The position numbers and the translations under genes were made by a program. A stretch of 64,000 nt of DNA from Pseudomonas umsongensis. GTDB lineage: Bacteria > Pseudomonadota > Gammaproteobacteria > Pseudomonadales > Pseudomonadaceae. The stretch covers positions 682,001-746,000 of the forward strand of contig NZ_NIWU01000001.1 in NCBI RefSeq assembly GCF_002236105.1. The letters are read 5' to 3'. The notes below the pieces were generated by a model that did no database searches, was not told the DNA's origin, and worked only from the letters and a program-made list of their open reading frames with translations. Position 1 is the stretch's first letter, and each line of letters starts with the position of its first letter. Shown here in pieces: positions 17,212-25,905 of this stretch.

Positions 17212-19053
17212 TTACTCCGTGCCCGCAGGGTCGGCTTGCAATTTGGTTTCGATCTCTATGGCCGGTTTCGCATCGGGCTTGATCCACCAGGTGTTGATGC
17301 CGATGTCATATTTAGGCGAGACCTTGGGGTGGCCGATGTGGTTCCAGTACGCCACGCGCCAGGTCTTGATGTGCCAGTTGGGGATTACGTAATAGCCCCA
17401 TTGCAGCACGCGGTCCAGCGCGCGGGCGTGGGCCACCAGGCTTCTTCGTGAGTCGGCGTTGATGAGTTGTTCGACCAACTGGTCCACCACCGGGTCTTTC
17501 AGGCCCATGGAATTACGGCTGCCGGGTTTGTCGGCGGCCGCGGTCATCCAGAACTCACGCTGTTCGTTGCCCGGCGAATTGGACTGCGGGAAGCTGCCGA
17601 CGATCATGTCGAAGTCCCGCGAGCGCACGCGGTTGACGTACTGCGAAACGTCGACCCGGCGAATCACCAGTTCGATGCCGAGGTCGCTCAGGTTACGCTT
17701 GAACGGCAGCAGGACCCGTTCGAATTCGGTTTGGGCCAACAGGAATTCGATGCTCACCGGTTTGCCGGTGGCGTCGACCATCTTGTCATCGACGATGCGC
17801 CAGCCGGCCTCTTGCAGCAGTTGGTAAGCCTTGCGTTGCTGGGTGCGGATCATGCCACTGGCGTCGGTCACGGGATTCTGGAACGCCTCGCTGAATACCT
17901 GCTCGGGAATCTTGCCGCGAAACGGATCGAGGATTGCCAACTCATCGGCATCGGGCAAGCCGGTGGCAGCCATTTCCGAGTTCTCGAAGTAACTGCGGGT
18001 CCTTGCGTAGGCACCGTTGAACAATTGCTTGTTGGTCCATTCGAAGTCCAGCAGCAGGGTCAGGGCCTGGCGCACGCGCACGTCCTGGAACAGCGGGCGG
18101 CGCAGATTGAACACGAAGCCTTGCATACCGGTGGGATTGCCGTTGGGGATCTGTTCCTTGATCAGCCGGCCTTCGGTCACCGCCGGGATATTGTAGGCGT
18201 TGGCCCAGTTCTTCGCGGTCATCTCCAACCAGTAATCGAACTGCCCGGCCTTCAGGGCCTCCAGCGCGACCGTATTGTCGCGGTAGTAGTCGGTGGTCAT
18301 CACGTCGAAGTTGTAGAAGCCGCGGTTGATCGGCAGGTCCTTGCCCCAGTAATCCTTGACCCGCTCATAGCGCACCGAGCGCCCGGCCTTCACTTCGGTA
18401 ACCTTGTACGGGCCGCTGCCCAGTGGGACTTCCAGGTTGCCCTTGTTGAAGTCGCGGCTCGCCCACCAGTGCTTGGGCAGCACCGGCAACTGGCCAAGGA
18501 TCAACGGCAATTCGCGGTTGTTGCTGTGCTTGAACTTGAACACTACGGTCAGCGGATCTTCGGCGACCACGTCTTCGACATCGCTGTAGTAGCCGCGGTA
18601 CATCGGTGCGCCATCCTTGACCAGGGTCTGAAAGCTGAACACCACGTCATCGGCGCGAACCGGATGCCCATCATGGAAACGCGCTTCGGGCCGCAAATAG
18701 AAACGCACCCAGTCGTTGTTCGGGGCTTTTTCGATCTTGCCGGCGATCAGGCCATATTCCGTGAAAGGTTCATCCAGGCTCTGTCGGGCCAGGGTGTCGT
18801 AGATCAAGTCGATGTCGTTGGCCGACACGCCCTTGCTGATGAACGGGTTGAGGCTGTCAAACCCGCCGAACCCGGCCTGACGGAATTTTCCGCCTTTGGG
18901 CGCGTCCGGGTCGACGTAGTCGAAATGTTTGAAGTCGGCCGGGTATTTCGGCGGTTCGTTGTACAGGGTCAGGGCATGTTGCGGGGCGGCGAAGGCCCAC
19001 CCTGCGAACAACAGGGCGCCGGCCTGCAGGAGCAGGGCGCTTGCGGATTTCAT
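17212..19053 (-). CDS. nppA2: Periplasmic solute-binding protein of the ABC transporter, second copy (YejA-like)
   Basis: The protein is 613 residues from ATG 19053, which overlaps the nppA1 stop (ATGA). The next ten upstream codons lie inside nppA1. A signal peptide ([19 protein letters not shown]...) with an AFA-AP cleavage site is visible. The SBP_bac_5 fold follows, with [10 protein letters not shown] near residue 65 and the [12 protein letters not shown] motif. It binds the oligopeptide or antibiotic for NppB/C. Roughly a third of its residues seem shared with NppA1. Confidence 0.93.
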   Translation of the reverse strand: MKSASALLLQAGALLFAGWAFAAPQHALTLYNEPPKYPADFKHFDYVDPDAPKGGKFRQAGFGGFDSLNPFISKGVSANDIDLIYDTLARQSLDEPFTEYGLIAGKIEKAPNNDWVRFYLRPEARFHDGHPVRADDVVFSFQTLVKDGAPMYRGYYSDVEDVVAEDPLTVVFKFKHSNNRELPLILGQLPVLPKHWWASRDFNKGNLEVPLGSGPYKVTEVKAGRSVRYERVKDYWGKDLPINRGFYNFDVMTTDYYRDNTVALEALKAGQFDYWLEMTAKNWANAYNIPAVTEGRLIKEQIPNGNPTGMQGFVFNLRRPLFQDVRVRQALTLLLDFEWTNKQLFNGAYARTRSYFENSEMAATGLPDADELAILDPFRGKIPEQVFSEAFQNPVTDASGMIRTQQRKAYQLLQEAGWRIVDDKMVDATGKPVSIEFLLAQTEFERVLLPFKRNLSDLGIELVIRRVDVSQYVNRVRSRDFDMIVGSFPQSNSPGNEQREFWMTAAADKPGSRNSMGLKDPVVDQLVEQLINADSRRSLVAHARALDRVLQWGYYVIPNWHIKTWRVAYWNHIGHPKVSPKYDIGINTWWIKPDAKPAIEIETKLQADPAGTE

Positions 19054-20882
19054 CGATCTTTCTCCGAAGATTTCAGCCACCACGCGCTCAGGCCCAGGGT
19101 GTAGGGCGGCGTCGTGACGAAGCCAAACCGGTTACGGTAGGCCAGGCGGTGATAATTGAGGTACCAGTTGGGAATGATGTAGTGCTGCCACAGCAGTGTG
19201 CGGTCGAGTGCCTTGCCGGCGGCGACTTGTTCATCGCGGGTCTTGGCGGCGAGCAATTGTTCGAGCAGGTGGTCCACCACCGGATTGGCAATGCCTGCGT
19301 AGTTCTTGCTGCCCTTGACCGTGGCCTGGCTGGAATGAAAGTACTGCCATTGCTCCAGGCCCGGGCTGAGGGTCTGGTTAAGGGTCATCAGGATCATGTC
19401 GAAATCGAACTGATCGAGGCGCTGCTTGTACTGTGCACGATCGACCGTGCGTAGCTTGGCGTCGATGCCGATGCTGGCCAGGTTCTCGACATAGGGTTGA
19501 AGGATGCGCTCCAGGTTCGGATTGACCAGCAAAATCTCCAGGCGCAGCGGTTGCCCGGCCGCGTTCTGCAAGCGCTGGCCGTTGAGCTTCCAGCCGGCTT
19601 CGGCAAGCAGGGCCAAGGCTTTGCGCAGGGTATCCCGGGGAATGCCGCGACCCTGGGTCTGCGGCAGGCTGAAAGGCTCGGTGAACAACCTCGCTGGCAA
19701 TTGCTCGCGATACGGCTTGAGTAACAGCCATTCGTGGCCGACTGGAAGTCCGCTGGCGGAAAACTCGCTGTTGGGGTAGTAACTCATGGCGCGTTGGTAG
19801 GCGCCGCTGAACAACGTGCGGTTGGTCCACTCGAAGTCGAACATCAGGCCCAGTGCTTCGCGAACCCTCGCTTGGGCGAACGTCGCGCGGCGGCTGTTCA
19901 TGAACAGGCCCTGGGTCTGGGTCGGGATCTGGTGCGGGATCTGCGCCTTGATCACCTCGCCACGACGAATCGCCGGAAAGTCATAGCCGGTGGCCCAGTT
20001 TTTTGCCTGGTGCTCGATATAGATGTCGAACTCGCCGGCCTTGAACGCTTCGAACGCGACATCGCTGTCACGATAGAACTCGACTTCCATGCGATCGACG
20101 TTGTACTTGCCGCGATTGGCTGGCAGGTCCTTGCCCCAATAGTCCTTGACTCGCTCGAACACGATCTGTCGTCCCGGCGCAACCGAGGTGATGCGATACG
20201 GCCCGCTGCCCAGCGGCGGCTCGAAGGTGGTCGCCTTGAAGTCGCGGCCTTTCCAGTAATGCTGCGGCAACACTGGCAACTCCCCCAGACGCAGGATCAG
20301 CAAGGGATTGCCGGCACGCTTGAACACGAACCGTATACGCAGGGGGTTGAGGATGTCGACCCGCGACACTTCCTGCAGGTTGGTGCGATATTGCGGGTGG
20401 CCTTCCTTGAGCAGCAGGCGGTAGGAGAATGCCACATCAAAGGCGGTGATTGGCGTGCCGTCGTGGAAGCGGGCTTGCGGACGCAAATTGAAGACGACCC
20501 AGCTGCGGTCCTCACTGTATTCCACCGATTGGGCGATCAGGCCGTAACTGGAGGTCGGCTCGTCACCTGACGGCGCGTATTGGCCAGTGCCGACCATCAG
20601 CGGCTCGTTGAGCTCGTTGATGCCGTATTGCAGGAAATTGGATGTTGCAACCGGGCTCGTGCCCTTGAAAGTGTAGGGGTTGAGCGTATCGAAGGTGCCA
20701 AATGCCATGACCCGCAACGTACCGCCCTTGGGCGCTTGCGGGTTGACCCAGTCGAAGTGGGTAAATCTGGCCGGGTACTTGAGCGTGCCGAACTGCGCAT
20801 AACCGTGGCTTTCGCTGATCGTCGCGCTTGCGGTGGAACTCAAGGCCAGGCTGATCAGGAGCAGGAGGAGGGGACGCTTCAA
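19050..20882 (-). CDS. nppA1: Periplasmic solute-binding protein of the ABC transporter, first copy (YejA-like)
   Basis: The protein is 610 residues with a clear signal peptide ending ASA. It opens with YAQFGTLKYPARFTHFDWVN and has the FNLRPQARFHDGTPI motif shared with NppA2. It is first in the operon; a long palindrome (20984-21060) separates it from mltD, so the operon promoter must lie at about 20883-20983. Two binding proteins feeding one permease suggest a broadened ligand range. Confidence 0.93.
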   Translation of the reverse strand: MKRPLLLLLISLALSSTASATISESHGYAQFGTLKYPARFTHFDWVNPQAPKGGTLRVMAFGTFDTLNPYTFKGTSPVATSNFLQYGINELNEPLMVGTGQYAPSGDEPTSSYGLIAQSVEYSEDRSWVVFNLRPQARFHDGTPITAFDVAFSYRLLLKEGHPQYRTNLQEVSRVDILNPLRIRFVFKRAGNPLLILRLGELPVLPQHYWKGRDFKATTFEPPLGSGPYRITSVAPGRQIVFERVKDYWGKDLPANRGKYNVDRMEVEFYRDSDVAFEAFKAGEFDIYIEHQAKNWATGYDFPAIRRGEVIKAQIPHQIPTQTQGLFMNSRRATFAQARVREALGLMFDFEWTNRTLFSGAYQRAMSYYPNSEFSASGLPVGHEWLLLKPYREQLPARLFTEPFSLPQTQGRGIPRDTLRKALALLAEAGWKLNGQRLQNAAGQPLRLEILLVNPNLERILQPYVENLASIGIDAKLRTVDRAQYKQRLDQFDFDMILMTLNQTLSPGLEQWQYFHSSQATVKGSKNYAGIANPVVDHLLEQLLAAKTRDEQVAAGKALDRTLLWQHYIIPNWYLNYHRLAYRNRFGFVTTPPYTLGLSAWWLKSSEKDR

Positions 20883-20983
20883 ATAAGGAATCCGGTCCGG
20901 GCGGCTTGGGCATTGTGGATCGTACAGTAACAGCTTGTATGGACAGGAAAAAGACGGGGTTCGAAAGCAGTGTTCGGGTACAA

Positions 20984-21060
20984 AAAAGATCGCAGCCTGC
21001 GGCAGCTCCTACAGGGAAACGTATTCCCCTGTAGGAGCTGCCGCAGGCTGCGATCTTTTC
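20984..21060. repeat. Long palindrome (GATCGCAGC/GGCAGCTCCTAC type)
   Basis: Nearly perfect ~33-bp arms around a short loop containing GGGAAACGTATTCCCC. It lies between mltD and the nppA1 promoter and may act as the mltD terminator. Confidence 0.88.
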
Positions 21061-21076
21061 GGCATCACATCAATTT

Positions 21077-22513
21077 TTAATGCGGACTGGAAACCGTCAA
21101 CATTTGCCCCGGCTTCAACGCCTGGCCGACACGAGGATTCCAGCGCTTGAGGTGCTGCATTTCAACGTTGAAGCGCTTGGCCACCATGTATAGCGAATCG
21201 CCTTGCTGGACTTTGTATTGCGACTGCGGCTTCTGGGTCTTCGACTTGGCCGCGACCACGGTGTTGATGCGTCCCGAGTTGCGCTTGCCGGTGTCTTGCA
21301 TGACCAGCGTCTGGCCAGGCTTGAGATTCTTGCCGCTCAACTTGTTCCAGCGTTGCAAGTCCTTGACGTCGACATTGTTGGCCTTGGCGATGGAGCCCAG
21401 GTTATCGCCGCGTTTGACCCGATAGCTACGTTTGGCGCTCGCCAGTTGCGTATCGTCCGCGCCTTCGAAAACCGGCTTGAGCTGCTTCTTGCTGATCAAC
21501 TCTTCGGGGCGCATGGTCTGCAGGCTGGTGGTCAGCAGTTGTGCTTTGGAGGTGGGTACCAGCAAGTGCTGCGGGCCGTCGATGGTGGTGCGTTGTTTGA
21601 AAGCGGGGTTGAGCTGGAACAGTTCGTCTTCGTCGATGTTGGCCACCGCGGCGACCTTGGACAGGTCCATGCGCTGGTTGATTTCGACGACCTGGAAATA
21701 CGGTTCGTTGGCAATCGGGTTGAGGTTCACGCCGTAGGCGTCCGGCGCCATCACCACCTGCGAGAGTGCCAGCAACTTCGGCACATAGGCCTGGGTCTCG
21801 GCGGGCAGGGGCAGGTTCCAGTAATCGGTTGGCAGGCCGAGTCGCTCGTTGCGTTCGATGGCACGGCTGACCGTGCCTTCACCGGCGTTGTAGGCGGCCA
21901 GGGCCAGCAGCCAGTCGCCGTTGAACATGTCGTGCAGGCGGGTCAGGTAGTCCATGGCCGCCGTCGTCGAAGCGGTGATATCGCGCCGGCCATCATAAAA
22001 ACGGGTCTGGCGCAGGTTGAAGTAACGTCCGGTGGAGGGAATGAACTGCCACAAGCCCACTGCATTGGCCCGGGAATAAGCCATCGGGTTGTAGGCGCTT
22101 TCAATCACTGGCAGCAGCGCCAGTTCCAGCGGCATGTTGCGTTCTTCAAGGCGCTCGACGATGTAGTGGATGTACAGGCTGCCGCGATCGCCGGCGTTTT
22201 CGAGAAACGACGGGTTGCTGGCGAACCACAGTCGTTGCTGCTCGATGCGCGGGTTGACGCCCAGGCCATCCTGCAGCTGGAAACCCTGGCGCATACGCTC
22301 CCAGACATCCTGCGGGATCTGTGGGCTGGGCTTTTCAGTGAGGAAGACGGGTTTCTGCTTGGCGCGCGCGGCAATATTCGGTGCGTGTGCCGCATCGGTC
22401 TGCGGCACATGACTGGAACAGCCCGCCAATGTCGCGGACACAGCCACCGCTATGGCTTGCGCCAGGCGGGTCAGTGCGTCCGAATTGATGGCTTTGCGTA
22501 TAGATGACGACAT
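21077..22513 (-). CDS. mltD: Membrane-bound lytic murein transglycosylase D
   Basis: The protein is 478 residues from ATG 22513. A lipoprotein signal ends in the lipobox LAGC near residue 32, anchoring it in the outer membrane. A lysozyme-like SLT domain follows, with catalytic Glu in PVIESAYNP and the AVGLWQFIPSTG block. Two C-terminal LysM repeats (YRVKRGDNLGSIAKANNV and YKVQQGDSLYMVAKRFNV) bind peptidoglycan. It cleaves the glycan strand with formation of 1,6-anhydro-muropeptides. The gene lies downstream of gloB, same strand. Confidence 0.95.
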   Translation of the reverse strand: MSSSIRKAINSDALTRLAQAIAVAVSATLAGCSSHVPQTDAAHAPNIAARAKQKPVFLTEKPSPQIPQDVWERMRQGFQLQDGLGVNPRIEQQRLWFASNPSFLENAGDRGSLYIHYIVERLEERNMPLELALLPVIESAYNPMAYSRANAVGLWQFIPSTGRYFNLRQTRFYDGRRDITASTTAAMDYLTRLHDMFNGDWLLALAAYNAGEGTVSRAIERNERLGLPTDYWNLPLPAETQAYVPKLLALSQVVMAPDAYGVNLNPIANEPYFQVVEINQRMDLSKVAAVANIDEDELFQLNPAFKQRTTIDGPQHLLVPTSKAQLLTTSLQTMRPEELISKKQLKPVFEGADDTQLASAKRSYRVKRGDNLGSIAKANNVDVKDLQRWNKLSGKNLKPGQTLVMQDTGKRNSGRINTVVAAKSKTQKPQSQYKVQQGDSLYMVAKRFNVEMQHLKRWNPRVGQALKPGQMLTVSSPH

Positions 22514-22612
22514 TGGCTGGAAGTAAGTTCCGGGCAAAAATGTCGGGCGATTCTAGAAAGCACACCCTCTGCGGTCAACCTTTCAGAGTTTTTGGACCAT
22601 CGTGCAAACTGC

Positions 22613-23380
22613 TCAGAACGTATCTTTCCAGGCCCTTAGTGCAGCAAAAACCATATCGGGCGCGGAGTTATCGGTGCCGGTCCGTTCATCCGCTTTTTCT
22701 TTAACGGATGTTTCACCGGTACGCAAAAACGGATTTGTACGTTTTTCCAGGGCCACCGTGGAGGGCAGCGTGATGATGCCGGCTTCGCGCTGACGGGCCA
22801 CGCTGGCCAGGCGTTCAAGGGTGTCGGCGTTGCCGGGTTCGACCGCGGCAGCGAAGCGCAGGTTGCTCAGAGTGTATTCATGGGTGCAATACACCCGGGT
22901 GTCCTCGGGAAGCGCGGCAAGGCGCGACAGCGAGGTGTACATCTGTTGGGGCGTGCCTTCGAACAGGCGCCCGCAACCTGCCGCGAAGAGGGTGTCGCCA
23001 CAAAACAGCAGGCCGGGGTGATAATAGGCAATGTGTCCCAGGGTATGACCGGGCACCGAAATGATCTCGAAGTCATGGCCCAGCACATTGATACGATCGT
23101 TATCCTTGAGCGCGATGTCCCGCTTGGGGATGCTTTCGCTGGCAGGACCATAGACGGTCGCGTCCGTCGCTTTCTTGAGCTGTTCGACGCCACCGACATG
23201 GTCATGATGATGGTGAGTGATCAGAATATCGCTCAGGACCCAGCCCGGATTGGCCGCGAGCCAGGCGTTTACGGGCGCGGCATCGCCCGGGTCGACCACC
23301 GCGCAACGTCGGGTGTCGGGGTCTTGTAACAACCAGATGTAGTTGTCGGTGAAGGCGGGCAGGGCAGTGATCTGTATCAT
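22613..23380 (-). CDS. gloB: Hydroxyacylglutathione hydrolase (glyoxalase II)
   Basis: The protein is 255 residues from ATG 23380, giving the family's opening [18 protein letters not shown]; the longer frame is non-homologous. The binuclear metal site is visible: HHHHDH at 56-61, then [18 protein letters not shown] and CTHEYTLSN. It hydrolyses S-D-lactoylglutathione to D-lactate and glutathione in methylglyoxal detoxification. It is divergent from the methyltransferase gene at 23446, with only 65 bp for both promoters. Confidence 0.96.
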   Translation of the reverse strand: MIQITALPAFTDNYIWLLQDPDTRRCAVVDPGDAAPVNAWLAANPGWVLSDILITHHHHDHVGGVEQLKKATDATVYGPASESIPKRDIALKDNDRINVLGHDFEIISVPGHTLGHIAYYHPGLLFCGDTLFAAGCGRLFEGTPQQMYTSLSRLAALPEDTRVYCTHEYTLSNLRFAAAVEPGNADTLERLASVARQREAGIITLPSTVALEKRTNPFLRTGETSVKEKADERTGTDNSAPDMVFAALRAWKDTF

Positions 23381-23445
23381 CGTCGGATTCGCCAAGCGGA
23401 AAACAATGGCGCATCTTAGAACTTCCTGGCACGTTGGAGAATGCA

Positions 23446-24204
23446 ATGACCGATAAAGCGTTCGCTCAGGCTGATCCTGACTGGCTGGCGTTGATCAGCG
23501 CAGCACGTGACTGGCTGTCCGGTCCCCTTGGGCAACTGCTGCTGGATGAAGAGCGGCGCATGCTCGAAGACGAGCTGGGGCGTTTCTTCGGAGGCTACCT
23601 GGTGCATTACGGGCCGTCGGCCCAGACCCCGCCGTCGGCGCCGCAGGTGCAGCGCAACGTGCGCCTGGGTGCACCGTTGCCCGGGGTCGAGATCGTCTGC
23701 GAGGAGCAGGCCTGGCCGCTGAGTGAGCATGCCGCCGATGTGGTGGTACTGCAGCATGGGCTGGATTTCTGCCTGTCACCTCACGGTTTGCTGCGGGAGG
23801 CGGCGAGCAGCGTGCGGCCCGGCGGGCATTTGCTGATCATCGGCATCAATCCCTGGAGCACTTGGGGACTGCGCCATGTATTTGCCCATGACGGATTGCG
23901 CAAGGCACGCTGCATTTCCCCCTCGCGGGTGGCTGACTGGCTGAACCTGCTGGGCTTCGCGCTGGAGAAACGCCGCTTCGGGTGCTATCGTCCGCCGCTG
24001 GCTTCACCCACGTGGCAGGCTCGCCTGGCCGGCTGGGAGCGCAAGGCCGGTGACTGGCAATTGTCCGGTGGCGGCTTCTATTTACTGGTGGCGCGCAAGA
24101 TCGTGGTAGGCCTGCGACCGGTCCGTCAGGAGCGCCGCGAACCGATGGGCAAGTTGATCCCGTTGCCGATGGCCAAGGTCAATCGTCGCAACATCGAACC
24201 GTGA
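23446..24204 (+). CDS. SAM-dependent methyltransferase domain protein
   Basis: The protein is 252 residues from ATG 23446 behind TTGGAG. Its core resembles a class I methyltransferase of the Methyltransf_11 type: [22 protein letters not shown] followed by [15 protein letters not shown]. The canonical glycine-rich SAM loop at the start is weak, with [10 protein letters not shown] where E/DxGxGxG is expected, so activity is uncertain. It occupies the same place, between gloB and rnhA, as in P. aeruginosa. Substrate unknown. Confidence 0.8.
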   Translation: MTDKAFAQADPDWLALISAARDWLSGPLGQLLLDEERRMLEDELGRFFGGYLVHYGPSAQTPPSAPQVQRNVRLGAPLPGVEIVCEEQAWPLSEHAADVVVLQHGLDFCLSPHGLLREAASSVRPGGHLLIIGINPWSTWGLRHVFAHDGLRKARCISPSRVADWLNLLGFALEKRRFGCYRPPLASPTWQARLAGWERKAGDWQLSGGGFYLLVARKIVVGLRPVRQERREPMGKLIPLPMAKVNRRNIEP

Positions 24205-24291
24205 TACCTCCTTTTTCCGGCCGGGGTTACCCGGTCCTGGGCGTCGTCGATCTTCTATTGGCGGGCCACTGCATTTTCTGGATAGATTGGC

Positions 24292-24744
24292 ATGAGCGAT
24301 AGCGTAGAACTCTTCACCGATGGCGCCTGCAAGGGCAACCCTGGCCCTGGCGGCTGGGGCGCATTGCTGGTGTGCAAGGGCGTGGAGAAAGAACTTTGGG
24401 GAGGCGAAGCCAATACCACCAACAACCGCATGGAGCTGATGGGCGCGATTCGTGGCCTGGAAGAGCTCAAGCGTTCGTGCGATGTGTTGCTGGTGACCGA
24501 CTCCCAATACGTGATGAAAGGCATCAACGAGTGGATGGCCAACTGGAAAAAACGCGGGTGGAAAACCGCAGCCAAGGAACCGGTCAAGAACGCTGACCTG
24601 TGGATGCTGCTGGACGAGCAGGTCAATCGCCACAACGTCACCTGGAAATGGGTACGTGGGCACATTGGCCATCACGGCAACGAACGGGCGGATCAACTGG
24701 CCAACCGTGGCGTGGATGAAGTGCGCGGCTTCAAACAGGCCTGA
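24292..24744 (+). CDS. rnhA: Ribonuclease HI
   Basis: The 150-residue protein carries the four catalytic carboxylates at the classical numbers: Asp10 ([11 protein letters not shown]), Glu48 (NNRMELM), Asp70 (LVTDSQYV) and Asp134 (NERADQLAN). It degrades the RNA strand of RNA-DNA hybrids. It lies in the same direction as dnaQ, unlike E. coli where the two are divergent. Confidence 0.98.
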   Translation: MSDSVELFTDGACKGNPGPGGWGALLVCKGVEKELWGGEANTTNNRMELMGAIRGLEELKRSCDVLLVTDSQYVMKGINEWMANWKKRGWKTAAKEPVKNADLWMLLDEQVNRHNVTWKWVRGHIGHHGNERADQLANRGVDEVRGFKQA

Positions 24745-24773
24745 ATTCAACGCCAAAGACATACTGTGTCGCT

Positions 24774-24871
24774 GCCTTCGCGAGCAGGCTCGCTCCCACA
24801 TTTGATCTCCTTGAGCGCAAATTCTGCGTTCACCTGCGATCCAGTGTGGGAGCGAGCCTGCTCGCGAAGGC
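24774..24871. repeat. REP pair
   Basis: CTTCGCGAGCAGGCTCGCTCCCACA faces its complement across ~45 bp, between rnhA and dnaQ; the same type is at 32546 and 52241. Confidence 0.88.
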
Positions 24872-24957
24872 CGTGACACGGTGTATCTGAAAGACCCCGG
24901 CAAGCGTGTTAATATCGCCGCTTTTGCCCGATTGACCGATTGAGAGCTGAGCACCCG

Positions 24958-25716
24958 ATGGCCACCAGATCCGTTGTACTCGACACCGAAACCACCGGCA
25001 TGCCAGTGACCGACGGCCACCGGATTATCGAGATCGGTTGTGTCGAGCTGATCGGTCGGCGCCTCACTGGCCGGCATTTTCACGTTTACCTGCAACCGGA
25101 CCGCGAAAGTGACGAGGGCGCCATCGGCGTCCACGGCATCACCAACGAATTTCTGGTGGGCAAGCCGCGTTTCGCCGAGGTGGCCGAAGAGTTCTTCGAA
25201 TTCATCAAGGGCGCGCAGCTGATCATCCATAACGCGGCGTTCGACGTTGGCTTCATCAACAACGAATTTGCCCTGATGGGCCAGCACGATCGTGCGGACA
25301 TCACCCAGCACTGCTCGATCCTCGATACCTTGATGATGGCCCGGGAACGTCACCCGGGGCAGCGCAACAGCCTCGACGCCTTGTGCAAGCGCTATGGCGT
25401 CGACAACTCCGGCCGTGAGCTGCACGGCGCCTTGCTCGACTCCGAGATCCTGGCCGACGTCTACCTGACCATGACCGGCGGCCAGACCAGCCTGTCCCTG
25501 GCGGGCAATGCGTCGGACGGTAATGGTTCCGGCGAGGGTGCGGACAACTCCGCCACTGAAATCCGCCGCCTGCCGGCCGACCGTCAGCCAGCGCGCATCA
25601 TTCGCGCCACTGAAGAAGAGCTGGCCCAGCACATGGCGCGCCTGGAAATCATCAGCAAATCCGCCGGTGGGCCGGCGCTTTGGTTGCAATTGGCTGAGGC
25701 TGAGGCTTCGGCATAG
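24958..25716 (+). CDS. dnaQ: DNA polymerase III subunit epsilon (proofreading exonuclease)
   Basis: The protein is 252 residues from ATG 24958. DEDDh exonuclease motifs are complete: Asp9/Glu11 in VLDTETTG, Asp96 in NAAFDVGF, and His156/Asp161 in HGALLDSEIL. Just after the catalytic domain, QTSLSL at 176-181 is a good sliding-clamp-binding pentamer. The Gly/Ser-rich linker and C-terminal segment would contact the alpha subunit. A REP pair precedes it. Confidence 0.97.
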   Translation: MATRSVVLDTETTGMPVTDGHRIIEIGCVELIGRRLTGRHFHVYLQPDRESDEGAIGVHGITNEFLVGKPRFAEVAEEFFEFIKGAQLIIHNAAFDVGFINNEFALMGQHDRADITQHCSILDTLMMARERHPGQRNSLDALCKRYGVDNSGRELHGALLDSEILADVYLTMTGGQTSLSLAGNASDGNGSGEGADNSATEIRRLPADRQPARIIRATEEELAQHMARLEIISKSAGGPALWLQLAEAEASA

Positions 25717-25726
25717 GTCCGTTAAC

Positions 25727-25790
25727 AAGATCGCAGCCTCGTTTCACTCGACAGCTCCTGCAGAGTGAAGCGAGGCTGCGATCTTTTGAT
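25727..25790. repeat. Palindrome after dnaQ
   Basis: AAGATCGCAGCCTCG and CGAGGCTGCGATCTT arms with an inner stem, 10 bases after the dnaQ stop. It is a shorter variant of the GATCGCAGC family and may act as terminator. Confidence 0.8.
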
Positions 25791-25905
25791 CTTCACGCCG
25801 ATCAGTTGACCCATTTCAGTGCGTCGCACTCGCCACATCCGCTCCAACCCTCTACCCTGAGGTGATTGACAGGCTCTGGCCTGCCGCCTCAGGACACTGA
25901 GCCCC

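Noticed and set aside
17467..19104. 545-residue frame opposite nppA2, and similar long frames opposite mltD, sbcC and the dehydratase
   Set aside because: All lie fully within well-supported genes on the other strand and show His/Gln/Arg-rich shadow composition.
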